This document shows positions 32,079 through 42,919 of a stretch of 64,000 bases of DNA, in pieces. The position numbers and the translations under genes are program-made. Origin of the DNA: Euclidia mi (lineage: Eukaryota > Arthropoda > Insecta > Lepidoptera > Erebidae); the NCBI GenBank assembly GCA_944739405.2, contig OX123186.2:15307552-15371551 (forward strand), in the 5' to 3' direction. How positions within the stretch are numbered: position 1 is the stretch's first letter; the number at the start of each line of letters is the position of its first letter. The notes beneath the pieces are model-generated. The model was not told the origin of the DNA. It saw only the letters and a list, made by a program, of their open reading frames with translations, and did not search any database.

Positions 32079-32694
32079 TGTAACGGGTTCTGGTAGTAAA
32101 ACGCATTAGAGGATCTAGATGCGTTTATTTGCCGAGTATTGCCTCGCTTCCTATGCCGAGTATGACCGACCAACAACACGACACTGGCCTGAACACTAAG
32201 GGCTGCAGTCTCCCACGCTGTTCCCTCCGGTAGTGTGTAGGCAGGCTGCTCGAAGGCTGCGCGTAGCGGTAGATCCTCGCAGGCCGTTGGTTCAGCTGGC
32301 AGACACCGGCGGTGCGAGTACGATGAGCAGGGCAGGCCAGGCTCTTCGGCAGAGGTGACGCCGAAGGCGATGCAGGAAAGTGTAGCGGTCTAGGAGCGTA
32401 GCCGGAGTCTTAAGGTGAACCTGGAACCCACAGCTGGGACCAGGATACACGTATGAAGTAGTATAATTATAGGTATAGCGGTATAGAATTTAGTAGCGGT
32501 AGTAGGTTAATGTAGAGTAGCGGTGCCGGCCTCTCTGTCGGCCCCTTTATATACCGGGCCCTCCATCAGGGTGAGAGTCCGTTTATGACCATATTTGGTC
32601 AGGCTTTGCGAGTGCGGACGATGGCCTTCTCTGATTGGCCGAGCGTATGGGCGGTACTGTGACGCAACGCGGTAAGTACCGGACATACGTTACA
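32079..32694 (-). repeat. 5' LTR (right copy)
   Basis: 616 bp; the 5' LTR for this minus-strand element. The TATATAAAG promoter box lies at 32545-32553 (complement), placing U3 on the right. ACAT at 32695-32698 is the second copy of the target duplication. Confidence 0.95.
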
Positions 32695-32698
32695 ACAT

Positions 32699-33125
32699 AC
32701 TATACTAGACGGTGGTATTGTGTAATAAACCGGGAGGATGGATTTGGATTATCAACAACTTGGAATCCAGTCATCAATAAGTGTAAACATCGTCGCAATG
32801 ATACAGCACAGTGTGTCGACGTCATTAGTGATCGTTTGTCGAGGTACCGACAGTGCGGTTAAAAACAAAAATTAAATCAAGTGAGGGTAGGTGCCGAAAC
32901 CCGCACAACACAACAAGGACGGCGCTGAGCTCACCAGTCTCGCCGCGATCACGGCTGAAGCAAGTCGGTCGAAACGTTGGCAAAAATCCGAGGTATTTAT
33001 GCCTTAAATAGATATATTATTTATCGCGAGTAAGACCCGCTATATAACCTTGTTTAACGCATTCGAGCGGTCTGAAAACTCCAACACCAGTCTCAGAGTT
33101 GCACATACAACTATACGAAAAAATT
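32699..33125. other. Right flank of the LTR element; no gene
   Basis: The interval contains an unassigned GC-richer stretch (32940-33000: GAAGCAAGTCGGTCGAAACG, ATCCGAGGTATTTATGCC) that looks like a repeat remnant of unknown type. Confidence 0.4.
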
Positions 33126-33138
33126 ATACAAAATCAAC

Positions 33139-33732
33139 TTTTTTTTTTTGTTGTCGGGTTGGAAAATCCTCATGGAGTCCCTTTGCCCTGGGGGGGAAGG
33201 ACGAAGGGGACTGTCAGACACTGACTAAAAACCAACCCGTGCTCCTCATGTACCCATGTGTCGGAGGGTAGGGTTTCACCTAAGCATTCCTCGCTACCCC
33301 CCGAAGGGTATTGGCCCGCCAGATGGTCAGGCGGGCCCCAAACGAAACCCCCTTGGCGGCGGACGAAGGTATTGGGCTCCGCCGCCAAAACACCCAGCGG
33401 CCGCAGAGGATAGGGAGGACGGCAACGCAACACCGCATCTCCTCTTCCTCTGCGGCCCCACCGCGACGAAACGATGGTGCGCCCCCATTTGGTCGCGGGA
33501 GATAGGGCGTGCAGCAACGCAACACCAATACGCCTCTCCCGCGACCGCACCCGACTGCGAGGGATAGACAGAACTGTCCCCCGCACCCGCACCTTTGGAC
33601 GCATCCTACGCAGGCCTCACGCAAGCCCACGTGGAGCGTCCCGGGATCCCGCTTAGCTTCACCGTGGGAGAAAATCAAATCCACGGTTACTAAGCCCCCC
33701 CACCACGACAAGGTGGAGATCCCACGGGGGGG
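33139..33732 (-). mobile_element. GC-rich poly(A) retroposon with 13-bp TSD
   Basis: A 594-bp insertion bounded by ATACAAAATCAAC at 33126-33138 and 33733-33745. On the minus strand it ends in an 11-base poly(A), the mark of LINE-driven target-primed reverse transcription. It is strongly GC-rich and contains several near-repeats (GCAACGCAACACC twice; CCGCCGCCAA-type words). Open frames run on both strands, as expected for GC-rich DNA, but none has a recognisable domain. It may be the 5'-truncated end of an unknown LINE or a large SINE; no pol III B box was found. Confidence 0.8.
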
Positions 33733-33749
33733 ATACAAAATCAACCTAA

Positions 33750-35425
33750 GCATCGAGTAGCAGCTATTAAATATTAAATGCACAACCAACCAAAACAACT
33801 GCGTCAACCGGCAATAATTCTAATTTATTAACACTTAAACCACAATTTATAGTCGAAAAAGAAACTAGTTCAGTTAACAGCTATAAAATAAAAATATCTC
33901 CTTGTAATTGGCCGTTATGATGGTATTCGATACAATTTGTATTCATCCCAGTACATCGGTGTTATATTTTTGCAATAATACACGAACAAACGACGTCAAA
34001 CAATGCTACCCTACAAGCGCACCGAGAATACTAGATTTCATCGCCGAAAGGAGAAAAAAGGTTTAACAAATTGCACCTACATTGCTCGCTCATAATCTAT
34101 CTTAATGCAATATACATAAGATTTAAATTTGTTTGTGTAGAGTCATTAAAATGGATCGTCCTACAACAATTTTGTTTGCTCGCTATGACAATGATGTGTC
34201 GCTTAGATTTTATCACAAATGCTTTGCAGTCATTAGTGAGTGCATGGTACGTTCTTTTTAATTCCTCTCCTGCCTCTTTGTTCCTTACCTCAATGGGATG
34301 TCCGCCTTCAAAAATAAAATATGTATTTTAAATCATTTTTGTGGATATTCGGATATGTTTGCATATTTTTGTATCTGATAATAACTTGTGATGAGGGTAA
34401 TTATTGTACTGCGACCTGTTCAGAACTCGGAAACAATTCACCCGTTCAATGATTAAGTGATCGTTGTGTCCGGTTTCCCAAAATATACGTCAATAATTTA
34501 TAAATTCGGGATAATTTAATACTTCGGTATCTTTGTCTGTTTATTGCCTTTGGTCGCAATCGTATGTCCGATAATTACGTATTCGAATTTAATTACCTAT
34601 TTGTATGTCTACACATACTGTATACTATTTAGTTCGTTTTACTACTACTTAATTTTTTTGATACATCAAAATTATACCTCTGAAGGGAACTGGACATGTG
34701 TTATGTCCACAACACAAAAAAAAAGTTTTAAACAAAAAAAAAGTGTCAGAATAATACAACATTTTAGACATATCGAATATTGCAGCAAGGGTACTTTACA
34801 AAGGATATTAATATTCTGAAATTGTATTTTTGCGTTGTACAGAGACAAAAGTAAGTAGTTAGTACAAGCTATCCCTATATTAAAACAATTGTGCCTAAAA
34901 TAAATTTGTCTTGGGTAGACTATAATACAAATCGAGGCTTAGTTTAGGCACTAGTCAGTAGATTCAGAATTATCATTATATCAGTACCTAGAATTTTAAT
35001 CGGACTTGTTGACTTGTTTGGTTTATTTATGTTTTTTATGAAAGGTAGATTATATTCTGTACATGTACTGTTCTAATGTTACCTGCGCTCAGTGTTTTAC
35101 TCCGTTTTGACCGCTAGCACAACGTACCCTTTCACCTCTCAATGGAAAATTGAATAGATTTATTTTCACCAACAAATAATCAAAATGTATGCAGTTTTCT
35201 AGTTCCGGCCGCGGCGAACATATAAGCTACACGTGCGGGCTACTTGTGTAATCTATGTGCGCACATTAATAATGCGAACTACATACGTTAGTAGTAAAGG
35301 ACTTATGTAGATCTTAACATTCAAAGTAGGTAAGCTGAGCTATATACCTATGTAGTGCCTATTTACGTGTCAAAAACTAAGCTAGCGTCAACAGTAAGTA
35401 TAATCCCATAAAACAATACTTGTCA
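33750..35425. other. Non-coding, nothing recognised
   Basis: AT-rich. Frames at 34071-34331 and 34544-34819 are compositionally AT-driven and unsupported. Confidence 0.45.
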
Positions 35426-35470
35426 AAAAACCAAGTCTCGCAACTCAGTTATTCTATTGTAAAAAGTTGT

Positions 35471-35498
35471 GACTTGGTATTACATGTAATACCAAGTC
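35471..35498. repeat. Perfect 28-bp palindrome
   Basis: GACTTGGTATTAC and its exact complement are centred on 35484/35485 with no loop. A related CCAAGTCTCGCAAC word at about 35430 pairs imperfectly with GTTGTGACTTGG at 35467, so alternative folds are possible. Confidence 0.9.
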
Positions 35499-35535
35499 GG
35501 TTATTAATTTAACGTTTTATATATATAACATAATA

Positions 35536-35573
35536 AGTACTGCGTGCGTTGCACGAGCAACGCACGCAGTACT
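35536..35573. repeat. 17-bp-stem perfect hairpin
   Basis: AGTACTGCGTGCGTTGC and GCAACGCACGCAGTACT enclose the 4-base loop ACGA. It is within 40 bases of the 28-bp palindrome. Confidence 0.9.
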
Positions 35574-35579
35574 GACTTA

Positions 35580-36188
35580 TTGTATGTTTAACTTCTTATA
35601 TTTTAAGTCACTGATGCAGAGCGTTTTGGCAGTTCCATGATACCATGAAATGATATCTTATTTATGATCGTAATTTTTTTTAAGTCTTCCAGATTCTTTT
35701 CATAGCCCTATTATCCAGAATTAAGACGATTCATAAGTGTTACCATGTAACCTAAATGAATTTGAAATGAATTGAAAGTAAAGAAAGCCCTGCCTTTCGC
35801 TTCGATTACAGATAGCCCGCACAGCTACTTCAACATGTGCATACTACCCGTATTGCCCAGCCAACTAAAATATCAGTATATTACGGTGCAGAGGGGCACT
35901 TACTGTTGACCAACGATTACAGCCCAATCTCGTCCGCTAATTGAGTCCAAGTTATGTGGACATCACGGGACATTTGCCACCTTAATTATTTCCCGGCTCA
36001 GCCTCTTACTTAACAAGTAATTAATTGTTATTATTATTCCTTTCATACTTTAAGGTTTGAATTGAGTTTGATGTAATCTTTGAGGATTTGAACGTAGGGT
36101 TATGGGCTATGTTGTACACCACAGGCTCTGACCCAACGGATGATATATTTTGTAGTGCTGTGTTTCTTGTACTAGCATCGCAATCTAT
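35580..36188. other. Non-coding, nothing recognised
   Basis: No gene or repeat recognised. It lies downstream, on the minus strand, of the candidate terminal exon. Confidence 0.4.
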
Positions 36189-36477
36189 CTAATCTAGTCC
36201 TGCTATCAAACAAATTTCTTTGTTTAAACATTTATATAGGTTTTCGTTTGTCACTATGTTATTTTTGATTCTACGAGCAGAAGTTACAAACCAAATTGGT
36301 TGAACATTTAATTTTGAGCGAGAAGTGTTTTTAAAAAGTTCTGTATAAAATTTGAATAGTTTTTTTTGAGATGACGGCTGGCGACAACTTGATTTAACTT
36401 TATGTCTAAAGAATTTTATTAGTATTTCAGAGAAAATGTGACGCCTACCACCAAGACACACAGTGATCTTTAAATTT
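36189..36477 (-). CDS. Candidate terminal exon of a host gene
   Basis: On the minus strand a good 3' splice site (pyrimidine-rich CTTTTGTTTTTATTGTAG) ends at 36478. An uninterrupted frame of about 95 codons to TAG follows: it begins NLKITVCLGGRRHIFSEILIK, continues with many Lys/Arg/Ser, and ends NKEICLIAGLD. The frame opens right at the acceptor, with no Met needed, as expected for a last exon. I do not recognise the protein. No AATAAA close downstream is obvious. It could also be a chance frame, but the acceptor plus mixed amino-acid composition makes it the best host-gene candidate in the window. Confidence 0.4.
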
Positions 36478-36479
36478 CT

Positions 36480-37037
36480 ACAATAAAAACAAAAGATCTT
36501 CTATAAATACATAGTAATTTAATAAAGTAAAGAAATACTGTTGTTATAAAGAATATAGTTTTTTGTTACAAGTTATAATTCAATCAACGAGAGATGACAA
36601 AGTAAACGGAGAAAATGATATTGTTTATTTAGGATCTTAAACAACGAAAAGCCTTCCGAACATTCACTCAAAGCAACGATATTTTCAATATAGCTTCAAT
36701 ATAAATTAATCTAAAACATTTTTCCTCACAATATTTTATGATTGATCTGAAGCAATTTTACAAAAAAATACATTAAAAGAAAACTAATTGGTAACATTTA
36801 ATTTTGATCGAATATTGGAGATATTTTAAAATATAAATTTATAGACTTTCTGACGACCTTTTTAAATTAATGATCATTAGAGGGACATCAATATGAGCGA
36901 CATTTTTAGGGTTCCTACCTCAAAAGATATAACGGAATCTTGTTAGGAATTCTTAGCTGTCCGTTCGTCTATGTGTGTACTTTTTTGGGAATGTAGACTA
37001 TCTATCGCATTGAGTTTGAATTTCTAAAAAATAAAAA
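36480..37037. other. Non-coding; short repeat word near 36897
   Basis: Around 36897-36975 (TTTTTAGGGTTCCTACCTCAA, then a tctgtccgt-type run) resembles the element at 62615-62830. The rest is unassigned. Confidence 0.4.
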
Positions 37038-37312
37038 TGCCTCGTGGGTCTCGCGGCATAAATGTGCGCGTGGGATTGGGAGGTCTCGGGTTCGATTCCT
37101 GGGTCGGGCAAAGTGTTATTGGGTTTTTCCGTTAGGAAATTTTCAGTAGCAGCACGGAGTCTGGTAATGTGCCCGGTACGGCAATAGGCTCGCCCGCTAT
37201 TACGTGGGACATAAAAATTCATGGCGAAATGTGGGTGTAATATTACATCTCTGCCTACCCCTTCGGGGATACAGGCGTGAGTCTATAAAAAATAATATAA
37301 AAAAATAAAAAT
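37038..37312 (+). mobile_element. tRNA-derived SINE (family 1), plus strand
   Basis: A full-length copy with head GTGGGTCTCGCGGCATAAAT, B box GGTTCGATTCC (about 37090), the GGCTCGCCC body, and end CCCCTTCGGGGATACAGGCG, followed by an A-rich tail. It runs in the opposite orientation to the copies at 6535 and 54271 and is more diverged from them. Confidence 0.88.
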
Positions 37313-37761
37313 TATGACTATTATAAATGCTGCACAGAATAATTATTTGAAAGTTTCTTTAACAGCTATTAATTTTCAAACAAAAATAATGTAATGACAA
37401 CTTACTGTGCTAGTGCTTTGGTAAAACTGGGGAAATTTTAACACACTATACATTAATACTAAAATATAGTGTTCTGCGAGGTAATATGAGAAGGTGTATT
37501 TACAGCCTGCCATAAATACGAATGAAAAATCTAAATTGTTTCTTTTATTAGTTTTCGAGATAAACTCGAGAAACGGACATACAAAAACTATAAAAGATAA
37601 CAAACTAAGGAATCCTAAAAATAAAATACTAATATCAGGAAACAAATATTTTCAAAATCATTGTTAACTCTAATATAGAGAAAATATCAAACTCGTGTAG
37701 GTAGAGCTCAAAAATGTCAACCTCGCGTAGGTGTGATACAAATTACAAAGATAATTAAGTA
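37313..37761. other. Non-coding, nothing recognised
   Basis: The 89-codon minus-strand frame here is Phe/Leu/Ile-rich from AT content and unsupported. Confidence 0.4.
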
Positions 37762-38252
37762 AGTATAACGTCCTCCTAAAAATATACTGTGAACTTAAAT
37801 TCTCTCGTATTGAAGAACAACGGCGATGGACAGCAGGTATACTAAATTGAAAACAACTTACGTCTTCGGTTGCCTACGCTTTACCGGTGGTTGTAACTAA
37901 TTGTGACTTGTTTCTTGGTATAATAGTCTATTTAATCTGTTTTGTTACGAACATAGTTGCCTTTTGTGAATTAAATTAGACGTAGCTTGATGGAAATGTT
38001 TTGTAAAATAACGAAATAGTTTTGTGTCACTTGTAGCTAGCTAGTAGGTTGAGGCACTTTTACACATGCAGAAAAGTCGACGCGTCTGCAACGGCCAAGA
38101 AAAAATGTGCAGGAAAATATGTCCCATCATGTGCAGACAGGACAAATATGTGTACGTCCACGTGACGACAAAAATATTTTTGGCCAGGTGTGCTTCATTC
38201 ATCGGCTAGGAGTAAAACGCATTTGCAAGTCTGTCTCTAATTATTAATTTAT
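37762..38252. repeat. 491-bp unit, copy 1
   Basis: It is nearly identical to 41011-41501: 491 bases in each, one difference noticed (ACTGTGAACTT versus ACTGTAAACTT). It has no inverted termini, no coding frame and no tail. Here it lacks the 121-bp direct repeats that flank copy 2, so this is the likelier donor. Confidence 0.93.
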
Positions 38253-39699
38253 TGATGTTTAAGGTGAAATCTTATGTTATTTCTGCACGTTTTGTATTAA
38301 ACAAAGAAAGTATGTTTTGTATTAGAAACAATTCGAATTCATTTGCAAAAGCCCGATGAATTTATTGCTTTCTAAGAAATTCGTCAAGCAGCCAGCAGTG
38401 TGAAATAAGTCAGATCCCATACGATAGAAAACGTGGGCTTTACATTGTTTCGAATCTGTTGTTATCCTTGGTTCGTAAAGTCCCTTACAATATTTATAGT
38501 AAGCATTCAATTGGCCTTTTGAAACGTGGCTGATCGGTTATGGTGCGAAAATTAGTTAACGAAATGTTTTTATGTGTACTATTATTTCAGTCTATCTTGT
38601 CGCGAGGCTTTAGTCTCTCATATTACATAAACGCATTTTATTTTACATATAATGTAATATACCTACAGTGTCTCTTGTAAAGCAGCTAATACCAGTATTA
38701 AATTCACATTACTATGCTACCCGGTGGTGGTACATTCAGAAAAGATTAAAAGCCCGGCTTTCGTTTACTAAAACTTTTAAGTGTGTTTTCTGAAGCTTTT
38801 ATCACAATAAATTATTTTAAATCCAAAAATCCACTTTCATGAGCTTATTAATTGGGAGGATAGACAACGAATAACGCTGAAATTGGCTCGATGTACGACG
38901 CGCAGCTTTAATTGATAGCATCACCTATTTGGTGGGTAGGGATTTATGACACGAAATCAAACATTGACGAATACACAAGTTGTTACGAATCTATATTTAA
39001 TTTTTGTATTTATGAATTCGATAAGACACATAATTTATTCCTAGAAGCAAACAGTGTGACATAGACGTTTTAAGTTTTCCAGTTCTTCTCCGCTTTAACG
39101 TACTAATAATTCAAAACTCCTAATCACTTTCTGCTCTTCTTATCACAAAGCATGTCATAACTCTTCCTAAAACATTTATATCAACGTGTTCCAAAAAGCC
39201 ACATGAATTACATTTTTCATAAGACAAAAACCCCGTAAACGATACAAATATTTTATATTAATGCGTCGTATATCAATTTTATGTGTATGGGTGGCCACTA
39301 TTAGTAGGACTCCGTAAAAGGTAACGTAGAACCCCCGCGGCTGTAGCACATCTACTCATGTGGCTGTAGGCAATAGACCGACCACATTAAAGGAGGCCAC
39401 GTGACACGCTTGCCGTATCAAATTGTTTCTTCAACCTTCTATGTATTCATAAGGTCCTGGTACCTAATATGTTGAGATATGATATTGCTTACTGTAATAT
39501 GTGAAAGGGTCAAGGTGATGCGAAGTTAAATTCTAAGTAATTGAGATATATGTGAAAGAGTAGCGCAAAGTATACGGCAAAAATATACATTATATAATAC
39601 GTAGATACCGATATTAAAAACGATAATTCATTTAATTTTCAAACATTTAATAATAATACTTATGGCTCCGTAACTGAAACTGTTTATCTGTTTATACAA
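38253..39699. other. Non-coding, nothing recognised
   Basis: AT-rich with no supported gene. Confidence 0.4.
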
Positions 39700-39885
39700 A
39701 ACTATTGCGTTACTGACTCATTAACAGACAAGCACAGCCGAAACTATTGGGCGTAAGAAGCTTTCGAGAAATTTCGTATGTATGTTTGTTCCTTGGAGAT
39801 CGTAGGGGTGCACTAAAAAGAGATTGCCCAAACTACCCACGGGATTTCCCCAGAAGAATCGGTTAAATTAAAATGTGCATGTTGA
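39700..39885 (+). repeat. Fourth copy of the 14659/15137 repeat family
   Basis: It shares GCGTTACTGACT, CACAGCCGAAACTATTGGGC, TCGTAGGGGTGCACTAA and CCCACGGGAT in order with 15137-15357. Diverged and slightly truncated. Confidence 0.8.
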
Positions 39886-40832
39886 AAAGTACTACTCATA
39901 GTGCTTATAAAAAAAAACCGATTCGTTAGTTCGTTTCCCTCTTCAATGGATTGCACGTATATAATTGATATGATTGCTAAAATCTATGGAGATGGATTAA
40001 ACGCCGAGGGGAATAATCCAGTATATTTTTTTACTTTTAGTACGATTTCTACTTGCCGTTTAGAAATTTCATGTCATTGGGTGTTTTCAATTTCAAATTA
40101 CTCATGTATAGTTTTATCTTTTATATTTAATATAAGCGAATGCGTTTGCTGGAGAGCAAAATGGCCTAGAAAGTCGAAAAATATACTAATATTACACATT
40201 CCACATTGTTATCTTGGCACCATTACTGGCAGCTCTTATAGGTGCAAATTTTTTTTCGTTTGGGTCGTGTTATTAAGACCATAGAACAAATAAATGACAG
40301 TAAGACTATCTGGTGGACATAATTAGGTATGTATTATTATGTAAGGTTATTTTTAGTACAGTGTAACAATTATATGCTATATAACGTATTATACATCAAT
40401 TGCATAACAATCTAAATTTCATAAAGAGTATAACCACCGTGATGCATAAAGCCGCGCGCGGTCGCCGCTATCGCTAACAAACGTGACGTAGCTATATTTT
40501 AACGTAGCGTTTCTTGACACTACCATGGTTGACCGGAGGTCATATTAACTTTTTGTAACATTCTGATGCTTATTAATTATTATTTAATGTTTTTGATATA
40601 TATATATATATATATCCACCAGAAACCACAAATAAAATTTCCCTAGGCACATGACACCTACTGAAATTGCCACTAAAATAGTTATTTCTTCTTAAAAAAA
40701 ACAATATACAAGCTACGCTCCTAGCTACTATATTGAAAATAATGTACGGATACACATTTAGCGTCAATGATGTCGACGAATACAAAATTATAGAAAGTGA
40801 TGAAAGTTTGAATTATTTGATAGGTACATACA
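39886..40832. other. Non-coding; long but unsupported ORF
   Basis: A 127-codon plus-strand frame (39901-40284) rich in Ser, Ile and Phe has no recognised domain, signal or splice context. A TA microsatellite lies at 40597-40615. Confidence 0.35.
40597..40615. repeat. (TA)n microsatellite
   Basis: A pure AT/TA run of about 19 bases. Confidence 0.9.
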
Positions 40833-40957
40833 TAACTTCACGCTTTTTATCCCCGAAGGCGTAGGGAGAGGTTTATTACACGCCCACAATTTGCGAGTTA
40901 TGTTTCGGTCCCAGTGTAATAGGGGGCGAGCCTATTGCCATCTACCGGGCACATTGT
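40833..40957 (-). mobile_element. SINE family 1, truncated copy
   Basis: The tail half of a minus-strand SINE: TTCACGCTTTTTATCCCCGA, then GGTCCCAGTGTAATAGGGGG and GCGAGCCTATTGCC. The tRNA-like head is gone. Part of it was copied again at 41504-41570 as described in the next entries. Confidence 0.8.
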
Positions 40958-41013
40958 TATGCGAGCGATAATAAACATTTTTAATACACACATACCTTCA
41001 AAAAGTTAAAAGT
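40893..41013. repeat. 121-bp direct repeat, left copy
   Basis: Identical in length and, by eye, in sequence to 41504-41624. It covers part of the SINE remnant and its right flank through AAAAGTTAAAAGT. Confidence 0.93.
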
Positions 41014-41503
41014 ATAACGTCCTCCTAAAAATATACTGTAAACTTAAATTCTCTCGTATTGAAGAACAACGGCGATGGACAGCAGGTATACTAAATTGAA
41101 AACAACTTACGTCTTCGGTTGCCTACGCTTTACCGGTGGTTGTAACTAATTGTGACTTGTTTCTTGGTATAATAGTCTATTTAATCTGTTTTGTTACGAA
41201 CATAGTTGCCTTTTGTGAATTAAATTAGACGTAGCTTGATGGAAATGTTTTGTAAAATAACGAAATAGTTTTGTGTCACTTGTAGCTAGCTAGTAGGTTG
41301 AGGCACTTTTACACATGCAGAAAAGTCGACGCGTCTGCAACGGCCAAGAAAAAATGTGCAGGAAAATATGTCCCATCATGTGCAGACAGGACAAATATGT
41401 GTACGTCCACGTGACGACAAAAATATTTTTGGCCAGGTGTGCTTCATTCATCGGCTAGGAGTAAAACGCATTTGCAAGTCTGTCTCTAATTATTAATTTA
41501 TGA
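41011..41503. repeat. 491-bp unit, copy 2 (inserted)
   Basis: A near-exact copy of 37762-38252 set between two 121-bp direct repeats. The left junction shares the 3-base microhomology AGT. The right junction has about two extra bases (GA). Confidence 0.93.
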
Positions 41504-41624
41504 GCGAGTTATGTTTCGGTCCCAGTGTAATAGGGGGCGAGCCTATTGCCATCTACCGGGCACATTGTTATGCGAGCGATAATAAACATTTTTAATACAC
41601 ACATACCTTCAAAAAGTTAAAAGT
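41504..41624. repeat. 121-bp direct repeat, right copy
   Basis: From GCGAGTTATG to AAAAGTTAAAAGT, matching 40893-41013. Together they behave like a very long target-site duplication around the 491-bp unit. Confidence 0.93.
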
Positions 41625-42223
41625 GTGTGTCCGGGGTAACTGGGGACCGAAACCGAGACCATAACATAATGTAGACATATTATCTTTCATTGAGATTAAG
41701 GACACTGTAAATTTGGTGTTTTAAACTGAAAACTATGTCGGTAGACAAACACATTACACTATCTCCTCGCCAGGCAACAGAAACCACTAACTAAAAAAAT
41801 CCCTATACGTATACCTACCCACTGAAATTTCTATGAAATACGTAGGTATTTCACTTCGGAAAACAATTGGTATACAAAAATAATAGGTACCTAATTAGTT
41901 CTATTTAGTAATATGTAACAAAAAAAATGCAAATTAAATGTTAAATCAACACATAAAGTAATATAATAATAATAGATTTAACAATGTACAAATTATTTTA
42001 AAACGAACGTTTTATTAATTTCAGGCAAATGTTGAAACCCCCAGTTTTAGTGGAAATTCGACTAAGTTGGTAACACTGATCGCAGCCGGCCTTAGAATAA
42101 GGAAAATACTATAGAGGCCGCATTACAATAGCGGTATTGTCCAATATATTTACCTAATTTTGACTAATGAATTTTTCTAGTGTTGGAGTAAGATAAATGT
42201 CTATAAATGATTATGTTTTTTAA
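41625..42223. other. Non-coding, nothing recognised
   Basis: No gene or repeat recognised. Confidence 0.4.
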
Positions 42224-42317
42224 TTTAGTCGGGGCTTTAACATTGCTAGGCGTATGCAAAAATAATTTGCAAACCAATATAAAAAACGCCTGGCAATGTA
42301 ATAAAGCCTCGACTTAA
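42224..42317. repeat. 94-bp imperfect hairpin
   Basis: Arm 42224-42253 (TTTAGTCGGGGCTTTAACAT...) pairs with 42286-42317 (ACGCC...GCCTCGACTTAA) over about 30 positions with a few mismatches and a 2-base bulge. It could be a small foldback MITE; no clear target duplication. Confidence 0.65.
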
Positions 42318-42919
42318 TCATCTGGCTTACGTTTTTTTTGTATTCTTTAAACATTAAACTACAATGTTAAAAAAATGCACGTTGCCACAAATACATTTCT
42401 GGAGTTATTTTCATAATTTTCTATAGCATCGTTACTCGCCAGCCAGGTCTGCAGTTCCATGTTTGGGTATAATAGGAGAGGTAAGAGGCAACTTTTTAGC
42501 ATACCTCAAATACCTACCTACCCAAAATTGATGCCAGCTCTCCTACTATAAAGTAAATATCGATGCGACATAAATATCGATCAATAAATTTGAACGTAGG
42601 AACAGACACTTGTGTGATTTGAATTCTAAAACCTGTTCAAAATTAAGACCTGCATATTATTATTTTATGTAAGCAAGTCAGGAACAAATAAACAAATTGT
42701 GTTTTTAGCTGATTGTCAAACGGACATTGAAGTTCAGTAACTACAATATCTGGTTGCTACCAGGCACCGTGTACTTAATTTAACTGGCAATAAAATTCAA
42801 ATTCAAATCCACGTCTCTGAGTATTGGAAGTTATGTGCATTTATTAGGTAAGTATCGCTTGCTAATCTAGGAAAACATCGCGACTAAACATGCATGGCTT
42901 AGTAGTTGTTTGCCGAAAA

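Larger units (their letters stand above)
26436..32694 (-). mobile_element. Ty3/gypsy-type LTR retrotransposon, complete
   Basis: A 6,259-bp element on the minus strand. It has two 616-bp LTRs (26436-27051 and 32079-32694), each bounded by TGTAACG...CGTTACA, and ACAT duplicated at both borders. The order is gag, protease, reverse transcriptase, RNase H, integrase, as in Ty3/gypsy elements; no envelope gene is seen. By eye the LTRs differ at about 8 positions (1.3%), so insertion is recent. Coding breaks are a TGA in gag, a TAA at the start of RNase H, and two frameshifts near 28,600 and 28,080. This copy cannot be autonomous but could be mobilised by intact relatives. Confidence 0.95.

Noticed and set aside
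33170..33807. Overlapping long frames on both strands of the GC-rich retroposon
   Set aside because: GC-rich sequence has few stop codons in any frame; none of the frames shows a domain and they contradict each other.
39901..40284. 127-codon open frame on the plus strand
   Set aside because: Long for AT-rich DNA, but composition (Ser/Ile/Phe/Cys-rich) is what random AT-rich sequence gives. No domain, splice site or repeat match.
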